64,000 nt of DNA from Sapria himalayana (taxonomy: Eukaryota > Streptophyta > Magnoliopsida > Malpighiales > Rafflesiaceae). Below are positions 52,762 to 63,615 of the stretch, in pieces. Every line of letters begins with the position of its first letter. The first letter of the stretch is position 1. The translations under genes were made by a program, and so were the position numbers. The notes beneath the pieces are model-generated. The model ran no database searches and was not told where the DNA came from. It saw only the letters and a list, made by a program, of their open reading frames with translations. The stretch spans positions 32,451-96,450 of the forward strand of contig JAREIK010014604.1 of NCBI GenBank assembly GCA_029783825.1. The letters run 5' to 3'.

Positions 52762-53955
52762 CAGTCTCATCTTTCTGCTGGATTGTGCGGGAATTCATCA
52801 TTGCAGAGAATTTCTGTCTCACAATTAAATGGAATGGAAGGATGGAGATTGAGCCATATTGGGTATAAATGAAGGAGATCCCATTGTAGGATGTGTTAAT
52901 TCTTCATTTCGGCGCAATAGTGCATAGCTAAAATGTAAGGTTGTCAAAATAATATGTATGTAATTTTAGAAATTCTGCATACCCAAAATAGGTGCTAATT
53001 CTGTATTTCGGCAGAATTCCATTTTCCCTTTAGAAAGGATGTACCTTGATTTTCCTTGCAGGACAATATGTATTCTGTCTTTTCCTTGCAGAATGTTAAA
53101 TAGGAGAATTCGATAATTCTGTGGAGCTTTAGTCTTATGTTGTATAAGTTTAATCAAGAATAAGTGTAGTAGGGTGTCAAGATCTGGTAGGCACGGTCGT
53201 TTTTTGTTTTTTTTGTTTTCTATTTGGTTTTGTTACAGGATCGGCAGTGAATATACGAGGAAGGAAGACGCCTGGAAACTTGTGAAGATAAGAGCCAGAC
53301 GTACGGGGAAGAGGAGAGATAGAGGCCCGACCACATGGGCAGCACTACCCCATATGCTGACTAAAACTGCCTCCATTGTTGCTGCTGCTGCTAAAGTGCC
53401 TCCAATGCTGATGCTGCTGCTGTCTAAAACTTGTGAAGAAAAGAGCTTCCAGGGCTGCTGCTAAAACTGCCTCCACACAGATGTAGAGACAATATAAAAT
53501 AAAGGAGTACATATCATGGAAAACCTGCTTGAACAAAATATTAGGATGATGGGAGAATAAAGAAGAAGCTGGGGAAAGTCTGTTGCTGTATGTTGCTGCC
53601 ATACGTGCAGTCTATTTTTGCCATGGGAGAACAAAATGTACACAGTGCATATACCTATGTAGAGAGTACTCTGTTGCTGCCATGAGACCTCCCGCTACTG
53701 TGATGAATATACTGCTGGTGTGGAAAGTCTTCCTGCTGTTCACTGTCATATAATAAGGAAGAATCACAAAGAGAGCGGCTTCCGCTTCAGTTAATCTTAA
53801 TAATGATAATTTCTCTGTATTATCGGCTAGGGAATTACCCTGTAAATGGTATGTCTTATAAGTTTTCTGAGGTTGTAAAGGTTTTCCTCCGCCTACAAGT
53901 GAGGGGTATGTTTTCTTTAATAAATGATAAAAGCCTTTTTTTTTAAATATATATA
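52762..53955 (+). other. LINE 3' segment, 1.2 kb, with splice-acceptor-like site and CTG-rich block, right copy
   Basis: Noncoding by family comparison. The pyrimidine stretch before GTTACAG at about 53230-53240 resembles a 3' splice site. 53174-53464 is open and encodes a basic, then Ala/Leu-rich peptide from GCTGCTGCT triplets. CTGTTGCTG repeats continue to about 53720. The terminal part has AATAAATGATAAAAGCC and a T run. No family recognised. Confidence 0.45.
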
Positions 53956-54231
53956 TATATAAAATTAAATGAACAAATATAGAAACCTACATGCATAAAT
54001 ATAAGTTTAACTATTGTGTAACTATATGTCTAACCACATGTGACTATATGTCTAACCACATGTAACTATGTTTATAATTACATGTATAACAACATACAAT
54101 ATTATTTAAAACTATATGCGTATAACTATATATAAATATTTGTATATCTAAATAAATGCCTATATAATTATATATAACTATAATTAGAGACAATTGCGTT
54201 TGTTAACAAAATGATTTTTTTTTAACTAGTT

Positions 54232-57200
54232 ATGGAAGACGATCGTGAATGGATGTACAAGGGTCGAATAGTGAATGGAATATTCTCTAATGAAAGGGGG
54301 GATAAAGTTAATGAATTTGTTGAGTTTGCTCTAGGACATCTTGAGTGTGTGAATAGTGGTACAAATACAAGGTGTCCTTGCACTTTAGTTAAATATCAGA
54401 ATAAAACGTTTTTGAATGTTGAGACACTGAAGATGCATTTGTATAGAAATAGTTTTGTGGCGGATTACTATGTTTGGATATACCATGGTGAGAAGCAAGT
54501 CCACCAGTGGTGTTCAAGTTCAGTACGGGTGTCAGTAAGTGAAACTGAGAACAGATGGTCTCGGATAATATTAATCACACCACATACCATAAAATAGTTT
54601 TTGATGCTGTGGGTCCTAAATTCAACCCGAATGAGGAACCCAATGCCGAGACAAGGAATTTCTATGACATGATTCGAGCTAGAGACAAACCTATATATGA
54701 GAGAAATTCTAAGCATACTCACCTTTCAGCAGCCATGAGGATATTAGAAATAAAGTGTAGACACATGTGTTCGCATGCATGGTTTGATGATATGTCTAAA
54801 TTCATTCAAGAATTATTGCCTAAAGATAATTTGATGCCATTGGATTTCTACAGCACGTAGAAGTTAGTTAGAGGTTTGGGATTACTCATACAGGTCATTC
54901 ATTACTGTGTGAATAACTATATGATATAGTGGGGTGATGATAATGACCTTAACAGTTGTAAAATATGTGGGCATGTTCGGTACAAGCATAATGTTATGAG
55001 TTCTAGAAATAGATTGTATATACGTAAGTTGAAGGTGTCGTATAAGAAGATGTGCTATTTCGAATAACACCTAGGTTGTAGAGATTGTATGCATCAACTG
55101 CAACAGCTAATTAAATGAGGTGGCATTCAGAGCATCATATGTAGGAAGGTAAGATATGTTACCTTTTCGATGCCCCTGCTTGGAAAATTTTTGATAGGTA
55201 TTTTCCTAATTTTTCTTCTGAAGTTCGAAATGTTAGGCTGACTTTATTTGCTGATAGTTTTTCAGCCATTTGGTCAATCTGGATAGCAATATTCTTTGTC
55301 GCCTATGGAGGTGACCCTGTATACTTTGCCTCTAGACTTATGTATAAAAAAGGAATTTATATTTTTGACTGTGCTGGTGTTGGGGCCTACGAATCCAAAG
55401 GGGAAGAGAGATATTTTTTGTAGCCATTGATAGAGAAGTTGAATAGTCTTTAAGGTGTTGGGGTTCAAACTTATGATATTTCCTAATGGCAAAATTTTCA
55501 GATGCACGCTACCCTCGTGTAGACCATAAATGACTTTTTTGTGTATTCTATGATGTCTGGGCTGAGTACAACTATTATGTTAGCATGTCCGCATTGTATG
55601 GAAGATTCTGATACCTTATGTTAAAATAGTCATGGTTCGACAACCATCAGAAGTTTTTACCCATTAATCATCCGTATTGACGTAATACCAAAGACTTCAT
55701 TAAAAATAGAAAGGTTACTAAATAATTCCCAGTGGTTAGTTATGGGGATGATATTTTGCAGAAATTGAATAATAGAGGCTTGAGGAAGGTGATAGATTTT
55801 GATGCTAAGGTTGTGAATGCAGCTATATCTAAGACTTGTGGGTGAAATAAGAGAAGTATTTTCTGGGATTTTTCCTACTGGCATGAACACTTGCTCAAGC
55901 ACAATCTTAATGTTATGTATATCAAGAGGAATTTGTTTGACAATATTTTCAATACAGTGTTAACATCACGGGGAAAACTAAGCACACTTACAAGTCAAGA
56001 GATGAGTTGAATAAATATTGTCGTAGTCCTCAATTTGCAAAAAATCTTGTTACCAATAAATACCCTGATGTGCCATTTGTTCTGAATAAATCATAGAAGA
56101 AGGTTGTGTTAGAGTGGGTAAAAAAACTTAAGATGTTTGGCATGAAAAATCATGGATGTCATGTATTCATGCAAAGGTTGTTATCAATAACTCTCCGAGA
56201 AATCCTGCCTAATAGAATATGGAGTCGATAACTGAGATTTCTTTATTCTTCAACTAATTGACTTTTTCTTCATTGATTGATGAGGAATTAAGGAAACCTG
56301 GATGAACAAATTCCAATTATCTTATGCAATCTTGAGAAAATCTTTTCTCCTAGTTTTTTTTTGACTCAATGAAATATCTTCTAGTTCACTTCGCTTACGA
56401 AGTTAGGATTGCTGGTCATGTCCATTATCATTGGATGTATCCTCCAAAAAGGTAAAATTTATTCACTAAACTAATTCTTTTCCTAATATATATATATATG
56501 CACAAAAATGACTTGTAAATTTCAAAAATCTTTTTGTAGATACTTTAGGAAAATAAATCATACAATAATGAATAAGGCTCATGTGAGGGTTATATATCAA
56601 TAGGTTATATATGGATGAGGCTGCAAAATTCGCATCATTCTATTTCAAAGGAGATCCAACTCTTCTACTAAGGAAAAGCGAAATGAGTTTTTATCTTTAT
56701 GACATGTGGATAATGATATATTTGAATTTTAATGCCTCCTAGTAAAGCAATTTGTGCCGAAGGAAAAAGGTATCTAGTAGACTTTGAATATACTGTAGCT
56801 CATCTATATGTCCTAATGAATTATTCAGAGGTTCAACCATTCATTGAGTAAATATTTTCTAATAGTCAACTGATATCAATTATGCATTATAATTTACTAT
56901 ATCCTATCAATGTATCAATTATTTTTAATTTCTTTTTTTTTTGTGATTTTGTAACAAATAAACGTGAAGAGTTTCCAAACATGAATGAAGAAGCAATCAA
57001 TACCATGACACAGAAAGAATTTTCATCATTTTTTGAAAAATACGTATGTTTACGTATAATTAAAATCACAAAATAATTGTATTGTTCTAATAAAATTTAT
57101 AATTATAATCTAAACAATGCACTTAATTTCAATTATAGGTTCATATTTATGCAAATAAAATTTCAAATCATTAACTTCAATTATAGCATGAGATCCTATA

Positions 57201-57888
57201 AGATAGGTTAAAATGTGTAATGTTTACTATGTGTGAATGGTTATAAATTTCACACTAAATCATATGGCAGCTACTGGGCAACAGACAATACGGAAGTATG
57301 CATTAAAGAATCCATATACAATGAAACTGAATATGACTATTACGGAACTCTGGTCGAAGTGATCGAGTTAGAATTTGAAGCCCTCACAGTTAAAAAACTA
57401 TGTTATTCAAATGTGAATGGTTTGATCCAACACCACATTTTGGTATTGTTATCCATCCTCGATATAAATTTGTCGATGTGCATGATAAAAAATGATTCAA
57501 CAAGTATGAACATTTTGTCTTAGCAGTACAAGCATCACAGGTTTATTATTGTAAATATCCAGGTTAGACCAATCCTAGAAAGTATTGAAAGCTATGTGCA
57601 AAATAAAAGCAAGGGCTCAAATTGACATCCCCGCATCACCAAGTATTGATTTCATAGAATCAGCTTTCAAATTGATGAAATGATGTTATAATCGAAGCTT
57701 TGGTGGGGACGAATACGTCATTTTAGTCATATCTTCTAAAATGAATACAAGTGGCGATGTAGATGTTGATGAAAATTGAATTGATTACGAGAAAGAAACA
57801 AGTAATGAAGAGGATTTTGAAAAAGATGTTACTATATCTGAAGAAGGAGACGAACCAGATTTGGATGATTCTAATGAGAATGAGTAGA
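54232..57888 (+). pseudogene. TNP2-like CACTA transposase, right copy, multiply broken
   Basis: Starts MEDDREWMYKGR (Trp7-Met-Tyr, RCPC at residues 47-50): transposase-associated domain. A frameshift near 54560 leads to NHTTYHKIVFDAVGP and the AETRNFYDMI block (54555-54860). The Transposase_21 core follows in scraps: CKICGHVRYK (about 54957), a DAPAWK.FD stretch and GPTNPKGKRDIF (about 55380-55420), with many stops. The DUF4218-like region spans about 56080-56450 (GMKNHGCHVFMQRLL, then MYPPK), GYI..GYI..EAAKFASFYF is near 56590 and the DUF4216-like region is 57233-57523. An acidic C-terminus ends at TAG 57886. AT-rich introns interrupt the 3' half. It would have cut and joined the element ends; it cannot be functional now. 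Confidence 0.87.
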
Positions 57889-57961
57889 CAGTGAGTTTTA
57901 TGTTATTTTAATTATTAATCATTTTTGTTTATTTTCATTGCCTCATATATTTTCTACATGT

Positions 57962-59421
57962 ATGACACGTGGACAAGGTAGAGGCGGCATGTTGTAAGGT
58001 CATACGAGTTATGGCTTAGGCAGCACAGCCTAAGGTATGCCCGAAACTGGTATAGTGTCATGGGTGGATGAGATGCCATAGCAGACAGAGAAGGTTGTGA
58101 ATATATCGCAACAGCAGCATCAGCTGACAGATCCACATAATAGTCCTAAGATTTTGATAAATGATCAAGAGACGTGGGAGGGAGATGAGAGAGATGAGAA
58201 AGAGGATAGAGATGTCGGAGAGTCTTCCTCAGAGCACCCTACTGACAAGACTCTTCCTATTGGTTATTTTGATCCGATAATTGATAATCCGTAAGATATA
58301 AAACTTAACAAATTATTTATTAATTTATTAATTTATTTCTTTACTTGCTAATAAATTTTTTTTGTTACAGGATGAAATTAGAGCCGTCTGGTTCCATTTC
58401 TAGGGTTCTGAGAACAATTTTCATGAAGTCCTTTAAACCTAATTGACATAATTGGAAGTCACTCACACATAGAGACAAATTGATGATTTTGAGAGAATTT
58501 AAGGTAAATTTTCTACCTAAAAATTTTTTACATCTTTTATTTATTCTTTTGTTCGCTGATTAAAAATTATTGATTTATAATTACAGAAAGTTTACCGGTG
58601 GATACAGCCAAAGGAGTCGGTCAAAAGTGTGTTCTACAAACATGCTCCCAGTCAGTATAAAGACACTGTGTACAAGATTAAAGAAAATGACTGAAGAAGA
58701 AAGAAAAGATTTGAGTGTCCCGGATCATATTTTCCAAGGAGTGGCGGAGTAAATGGGAAGATATGGATTCTAGGAAGAGGTGTGATAAACAAAGCAGCAA
58801 TCGTCACTCAAAGCGGGCTGGTGAGGATAGTGGCATGTCTACCCACTCTTGTGAATCTCGCTCTATGCGTGAGCATGAATGAGCATTGATATTATTTCTA
58901 ATTTATACTTTTTATGTTTATTACTTTGTAAATTGTGTTTAATTATGCCTAAATTTCATTTTTTATAAGGAATTTTTTGCAATATATTTAATATATGTAT
59001 TGTGTGTAATTATAGACACGCAAGGAGGGTAAGAAGCCTAGTGCTCCTCGCTTATTCAGATACATGCACACGAAGGCTCATGATGATCAGACTTTATTGA
59101 TCAGAGATCTCGTGCAGCAATGTAAGTTTAAATTAAAAAAATTAATTTTTCTTTTTTTTTGTTTGAATATAAATTGAAACACTTTTCATACATTTTTATT
59201 AGGCGAGATATGAGGAAATGTTAGCTGCTGCAACTCAAGCGTATTCCCAGTCTACTTCAGGTTCATGTGATGGTGCAACATGTAGTTCTCATTCATCAGC
59301 TCCATCAGTTGATGCAAATCAGATTTAGTATGTGGCTGTTGATGGCAAGGAGAAAATGCCTGTCTATGGTGTTGATTCGTCGACATCATTATTCTACTCG
59401 TATAGACGACCAAAACTATGA
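57962..59421 (+). pseudogene. CACTA second gene, Transposase_24-type, right copy with five recognisable exons
   Basis: Suggested exons: 57962-58290, 58371-58503, 58587-about 58885, about 59017-59119 and about 59203-59421. The borders carry GT and AG (for example GTTACAG before 58371, AAGGTAAAT after 58503, ATTACAG before 58587, ATTATAG near 59016, TTATTAG near 59202), and the first two junctions keep the frame. The protein has an N-terminal GRGG and acidic/Gln-rich part (QQHQLTDPHN, DERDEKEDRD), a middle block MKLEPSGSISRVLRT and HRDKLMILREFK, KVYRWIQPKESV, and a C-terminal Ser/Ala-rich part. PF03004-type proteins are the DNA-binding partners of TNP2. In-frame stops in exons 1, 2 and 3 inactivate it. 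Confidence 0.65.
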
Positions 59422-61640
59422 AGCTTGAATTTTCAAGACCAATTTCAAATTTGTTCCCAAAGATGAAGGAATTTTAGGATGTGGTGTGAAATTTGATACA
59501 ATTTCAGTTGGCCGATACTGAGCAACGCCATGATCGACTATGAGGATGATAGTGATGAGTTGCGCATGCGTTTTGACTAGCTTACAATAAGTTTCAGGAA
59601 AGAGGACTAATTCAACCCTGATGATCTACCTCAGATTATTTGACATATTGATCCAGCTATAGCATCTACTCCATCACCTATAGCAAATTAATTCTCCTAT
59701 CATGATGATATTGTTATTTTCTTTTCTGTATCAGTATTCTTTGAATGACTTGTCACAAGATTATCCTCTAAAGGTACTATGTTACAATCTTCTATCTTTC
59801 TTGAGACATCGCATCATCTTTATTTCTATGTGATATATAATTTTCTTATTAGAGTTTATCCAATGCAAAATCATATGAAACCTTGAATCAATAATATGAT
59901 AGTTTAATTGGAAAAGTGGTAGCACCTAATCTTGGGGACATGAGTTCGATATAATAATTATTTTAATATAAAATCATGTAATTTTATACTTCACATGTGA
60001 GTAATATCTAGTGCATATTCAAAATATAATAATTATTTTGTTGCTAGTTAACTTGTTTGATAATTTTAAAATTATACTAAAAGTAATTAAATTATCATTT
60101 TATTTCATGAAAAACTAAATTGACATCAAACCATCTATTTTTTCAAATATGATGGCACCGGTTATTTTGCCAATGATTGTTTAGATTATCATAAATTAAT
60201 AAAAAATTATAATTTATTATAAATTCTTTGAACTTAACTTAAAAACTATTTTTGAGTTAAACTATCACAACTTTAATATGTTCTTTTTTTTTCATTTAAT
60301 ATAAATCAAGAAAATGTTTTTTTTTTTCCAATTGTTAGAAATAGAATGTGTCAAAAAAAATTTATGAGATACATATATGAATTTATTAAATTTATCATTC
60401 TAAATATGTTTTCTTGTTATAGATGAGCAGGGGAAATATGAAATTAGTTTGGATAACTGATTTAATTAAAATTATATTTAGTTAATTTAATATTAAATGT
60501 AGTTTATTTTTTGTAGGTTTAATTTAATAAATAAGATTATTTTTTTTTATTACTGTTATATTTTTGTGTGTGTACAATTTAGTGTTATACATTTTTTTGT
60601 AAGTTTAGCATCATATTTTTTCTGTCTACATTTTAGTGTTTTAAGTGATATAACTAAAAGAGTGACGCAATACAAAGAATAAAACATTTCAATGAATATT
60701 CTTTGTTTATTTCTTATCTATCTCGAGGGACAAAAAATATTTTGTAACTAAAATATTAATCCATAATTTAGCGGTTGTGCAACATGGTGTGCTCGAGCTT
60801 GGATTATTATCCACTTAAAAAACTAATGAACGTTCGGAATTAATTCACTTGAACATTTTGAAGAGTATTAAAATTGATTATTCTACATCTTAGATGAAGA
60901 TTACTAACATATTTTGAGGGTTCTAGGTATTTTAGTAATATTTGATTATCTATCATTACTTAAATAATAAAAGTGTACTCGATTTGTAAAAATTATTTAT
61001 TTAGTTTTAATTTTGGAATTTTATGTCTGTTGGCACAATATAGTTATGGGCTAGAATAAATTTTAATAAAATTTTGAAAATATTTATGAAGTAAAATATT
61101 TGTAGTTTCAAAAATATATTTTAAAAAAAATTGCAAAAGGCAGAATTGAAAAATTATAATTTTCACAATAACATAAAAAATTTAATTTCAATAGAATTGA
61201 AAAAAATAAAAATTTCAAAATGACATCAAAATTTAAATTCATACAGATTCAAAAAATTTAATTTTTTCAAAATAATAAAAAAATTTAACTATGATAGATT
61301 TTAAAATTAAATTTTTAATAGAACATAAAATTTAATTTTTTATAGAATAGGAAAGTTATATTTTTGGCATAATTTAATTCTATATGACGTGCATCCTAAC
61401 CTATGATTGTAAAATTATCACTACATCATTTTGTTTGATACCTTCGATTCCACAATTTTATCACAAATATATACACATATATATGTATGTATGCATGTAT
61501 TATATGCATGTATTTACGTCAAAAATTAATTTTGCATTGGTTAATTAAAATTTTCAAAATAGAACTTAAAATATTTAAATTAGAATCATTACAAATTAAT
61601 AAGAATTTATAATAACAAAAATAAAGATATCAAAATTTTT
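59422..61640. other. AT-rich noncoding DNA, probably 3' part of the CACTA element
   Basis: Mirror of 9986-12190. No genes or transposon terminus seen. 61050-61350 is the imperfect aaaatttaattt-type repeat stretch. Confidence 0.5.
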
Positions 61641-62239
61641 GATATTAGCCATCCAGTATTTCAGTTCTACCCAGCAGTATATGCCTATCAGTATCTGCCC
61701 ATCAGTAACACAGGCAACAGGGGCTCGTAAAACCCAGCAGTATTCCTGCCCCCACATGCCCGAATTGACCGGGGTTTTCTGGTGGAAATTCACAATCGCT
61801 GGGCTGGACAACGGGAACCATATTATTCTTACTAGCCGTTGCTCGAATTGCCACGTGCAACCATTTTATTCGTTGAGTTTGGCAGTCACCGATGGTCCTG
61901 TTCCTGTGGAAGTGAGTCGTGCTTTAGTGGCCCTTTTTTAACTGTGTTGTGTGTGTGTTGTAACCTACCGTCTCCAAAAAATCGAAGGCAATTGGATTGG
62001 ATTGGATGGATGAAAATGCTGCTTGTCAAGTGAATCCTTTCGTCGTCACAACTTGGCGAGATCACCAACTTCCGAGTTTGGCAGGCGCCGAATTCGTAAT
62101 TTACATGCATAAATATTCATTGCTCTTGCTGTATGTTGTTTCTCAGCCATCATTCATTCCTTTTGACTTTGGGTTGTTTGCTGGCACTGAGTTTGCCCGA
62201 TTCTTCTCCTTTTCCACGTTTCTGAGATACAGATAAAGA
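61641..62239 (+). promoter_or_regulatory. Promoter/5' UTR-like segment upstream of the host-like exon (right copy)
   Basis: GC-richer island in AT-rich DNA, directly upstream of the ATG at 62240. Contains CACGTG at 61852 (gccacgtgcaac), GTGTGTGTGTTG near 61950, and an ATTGG tract at 61991-62005 (inverted CCAAT). A cagtat motif recurs near 61665-61745. Partly open reading frames here resemble no protein. Role inferred from position only. Confidence 0.35.
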
Positions 62240-62356
62240 ATGGCTTCAAGATTCCAAGCTGACGTGCTAGTTGCTACGTCGTCACATCCAAATTCTGTTG
62301 CTTGGTCTGGTGTGAACATACTTCCGATCGCCTCTGGTTATATCATCACAATTCTG
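62240..62356 (+). pseudogene. Putative host-gene first exon fragment resembling a WD40/TFIIIC90-type protein (right copy)
   Basis: ATG at 62240 opens MASRFQADVLVATSSHPNSV, AWSGVNILPIASG, YIITIL, followed by GT at 62357 as a possible donor. Same sequence as the left copy at 9274-9390. Downstream is an intron-like T-rich stretch and then unrelated sequence, so the rest of the gene is absent. The two copies point away from each other, about 53 kb apart. If the recollection of the family is right, the full gene encodes a subunit or relative of the RNA polymerase III factor TFIIIC. Confidence 0.4.
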
Positions 62357-62470
62357 GTACTTTTTACTTTTCCATTTGTTCTTTTTTTTTCATCCAATGT
62401 ATCACGGTGATAGGGGATCTCCAATGGGCTGGATGGCGAGTTTTCAGCTGTGGTCCAGCATGACTAAAGG

Positions 62471-62542
62471 GTGGGGCACGCCATGACGGCTCATTCTGTA
62501 ATGGGGGTGGGGCACGCCATGACGGCTCATTCTGTAATGGGG
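62471..62542. repeat. 36-bp tandem duplication, right arm only
   Basis: gtggggcacgccatgacggc and the following 16 bases are present twice, with exact units starting at 62471 and 62507. The left arm has one copy (about 9120-9165). It arose after the arms separated. Confidence 0.95.
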
Positions 62543-62549
62543 GTGGGGC

Positions 62550-63606
62550 GTGATTGCAATGCCAAAGGTTTAGGCTGTGATGGCCGAAGGAGTTGACTTG
62601 CTTACCTCTGTGTGCTGCAAACCATGTGTTTTAGCTCTTTGCATGCGAAATTTTATAATACCCCACTTTTTTCTTGTCAAATATGTATATGATCTACTAA
62701 TAATAATTTTATGAAAATAAATATAATATTCATTTCAGGTTCTATAACTTCATATATTTTAATGTAATTATTTATTCAAGTGAGATATCTAGAGATGTGA
62801 TATAGTTGCAAATAAGATCATTACTAATAAAATATGTATATGATCTCTACTTTTATATAGTTACAAATATATTTAGATATAATAGATTAAATTTTAAAGA
62901 TTGAGATATTTAAAGTATTTCATATTTTAAGGATTGGAAAGATATTTGAGATCTAAAAATTAAAACATGAATGGAAAAAAAGTTCTTGAGAAATTGAGTT
63001 TATATCTACAAAAATATTCAAGAGATGATGATTATTGAAGATGAAGAATGACATCGGCACAAAAATATCTAAATACGAAAATAGAATTCAATATAACAAA
63101 AAAAATTTATGTTATATTTTTTAAAAAATCTATTAAGTGTTATTTATTTTTAAAGTTTGAGTAATTCATATGATTGATAATTGGGTGAATACCAGCCTTG
63201 TTATAATGTAATCAAATTATAATGATATTGAATAAAAGAAATTTTTGAATTTATTTTCTTACAGTCTAATATTTTATTTTATTGTTATAGTAACAAAGCT
63301 TTAATAATATATAATTCATATGATTTTTATTTTATATTATTGAATTTATTTTTATATAAAATTCAAAAATAAAAATATAATTATCAGGGGGTTTAAAAGC
63401 AATAAATGATATTTTATTTAATAAATAAAATTATAAATTTTAACAAACACAAGTTCATGGGCCCAGACACTTGATCCATTTGGCATGCCCTCTAGCATGA
63501 CATTGCCACGTGTCCAAACATGAATGACTCTCAATGTTTTTGTCATGTTGGGTTTCTTTTAATTTTCATGGATTAGAATGATCCAACATAATTTTTTTAG
63601 TGGGTT
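62550..63606. other. AT-rich noncoding DNA
   Basis: Mirror of 8030-9100, visibly more diverged from it than the inner arm is, with many one- to three-base indels. No gene seen. Confidence 0.55.
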
Positions 63607-63615
63607 GGCATGACC

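Larger units (their letters stand above)
46801..53955 (+). mobile_element. L1-type LINE retrotransposon, right copy, about 7.2 kb, near full length
   Basis: Bounded by the exact 18-bp duplication. Layout: 5' UTR with repeats (46801-47481), ORF1 (47482-48858), ORF2 (48845-52761), 3' segment (52762-53955) with AATAAATGATAAAAGCC close to the end. The tail is a T run followed by AAA and TA dinucleotides rather than a clean poly(A). The RNase H after RT marks a plant L1 lineage with this extra domain. Inactive because of stops and frameshifts, several of them shared by both arms. Confidence 0.93.
43668..59480 (+). mobile_element. CACTA (En/Spm) DNA transposon, right copy, with nested LINE
   Basis: The 5' terminus CACAACTAAAAATTACGA begins at 43668 after the trinucleotide TTA, inside gypsy integrase sequence. 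Then follow subterminal ACCGACC repeats (to about 44520), a leader with a CCAGGTAAGT splice donor (about 44660), the AT-rich array, the nested LINE (46801-53955), TNP2 (54232-57888) and the Transposase_24 gene (57962-59421), all on the + strand. No opposite terminus, no second ACCGACC array and no resumption of gypsy integrase appear up to 64000. The listed end is only the end of recognisable coding. Confidence 0.8.
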
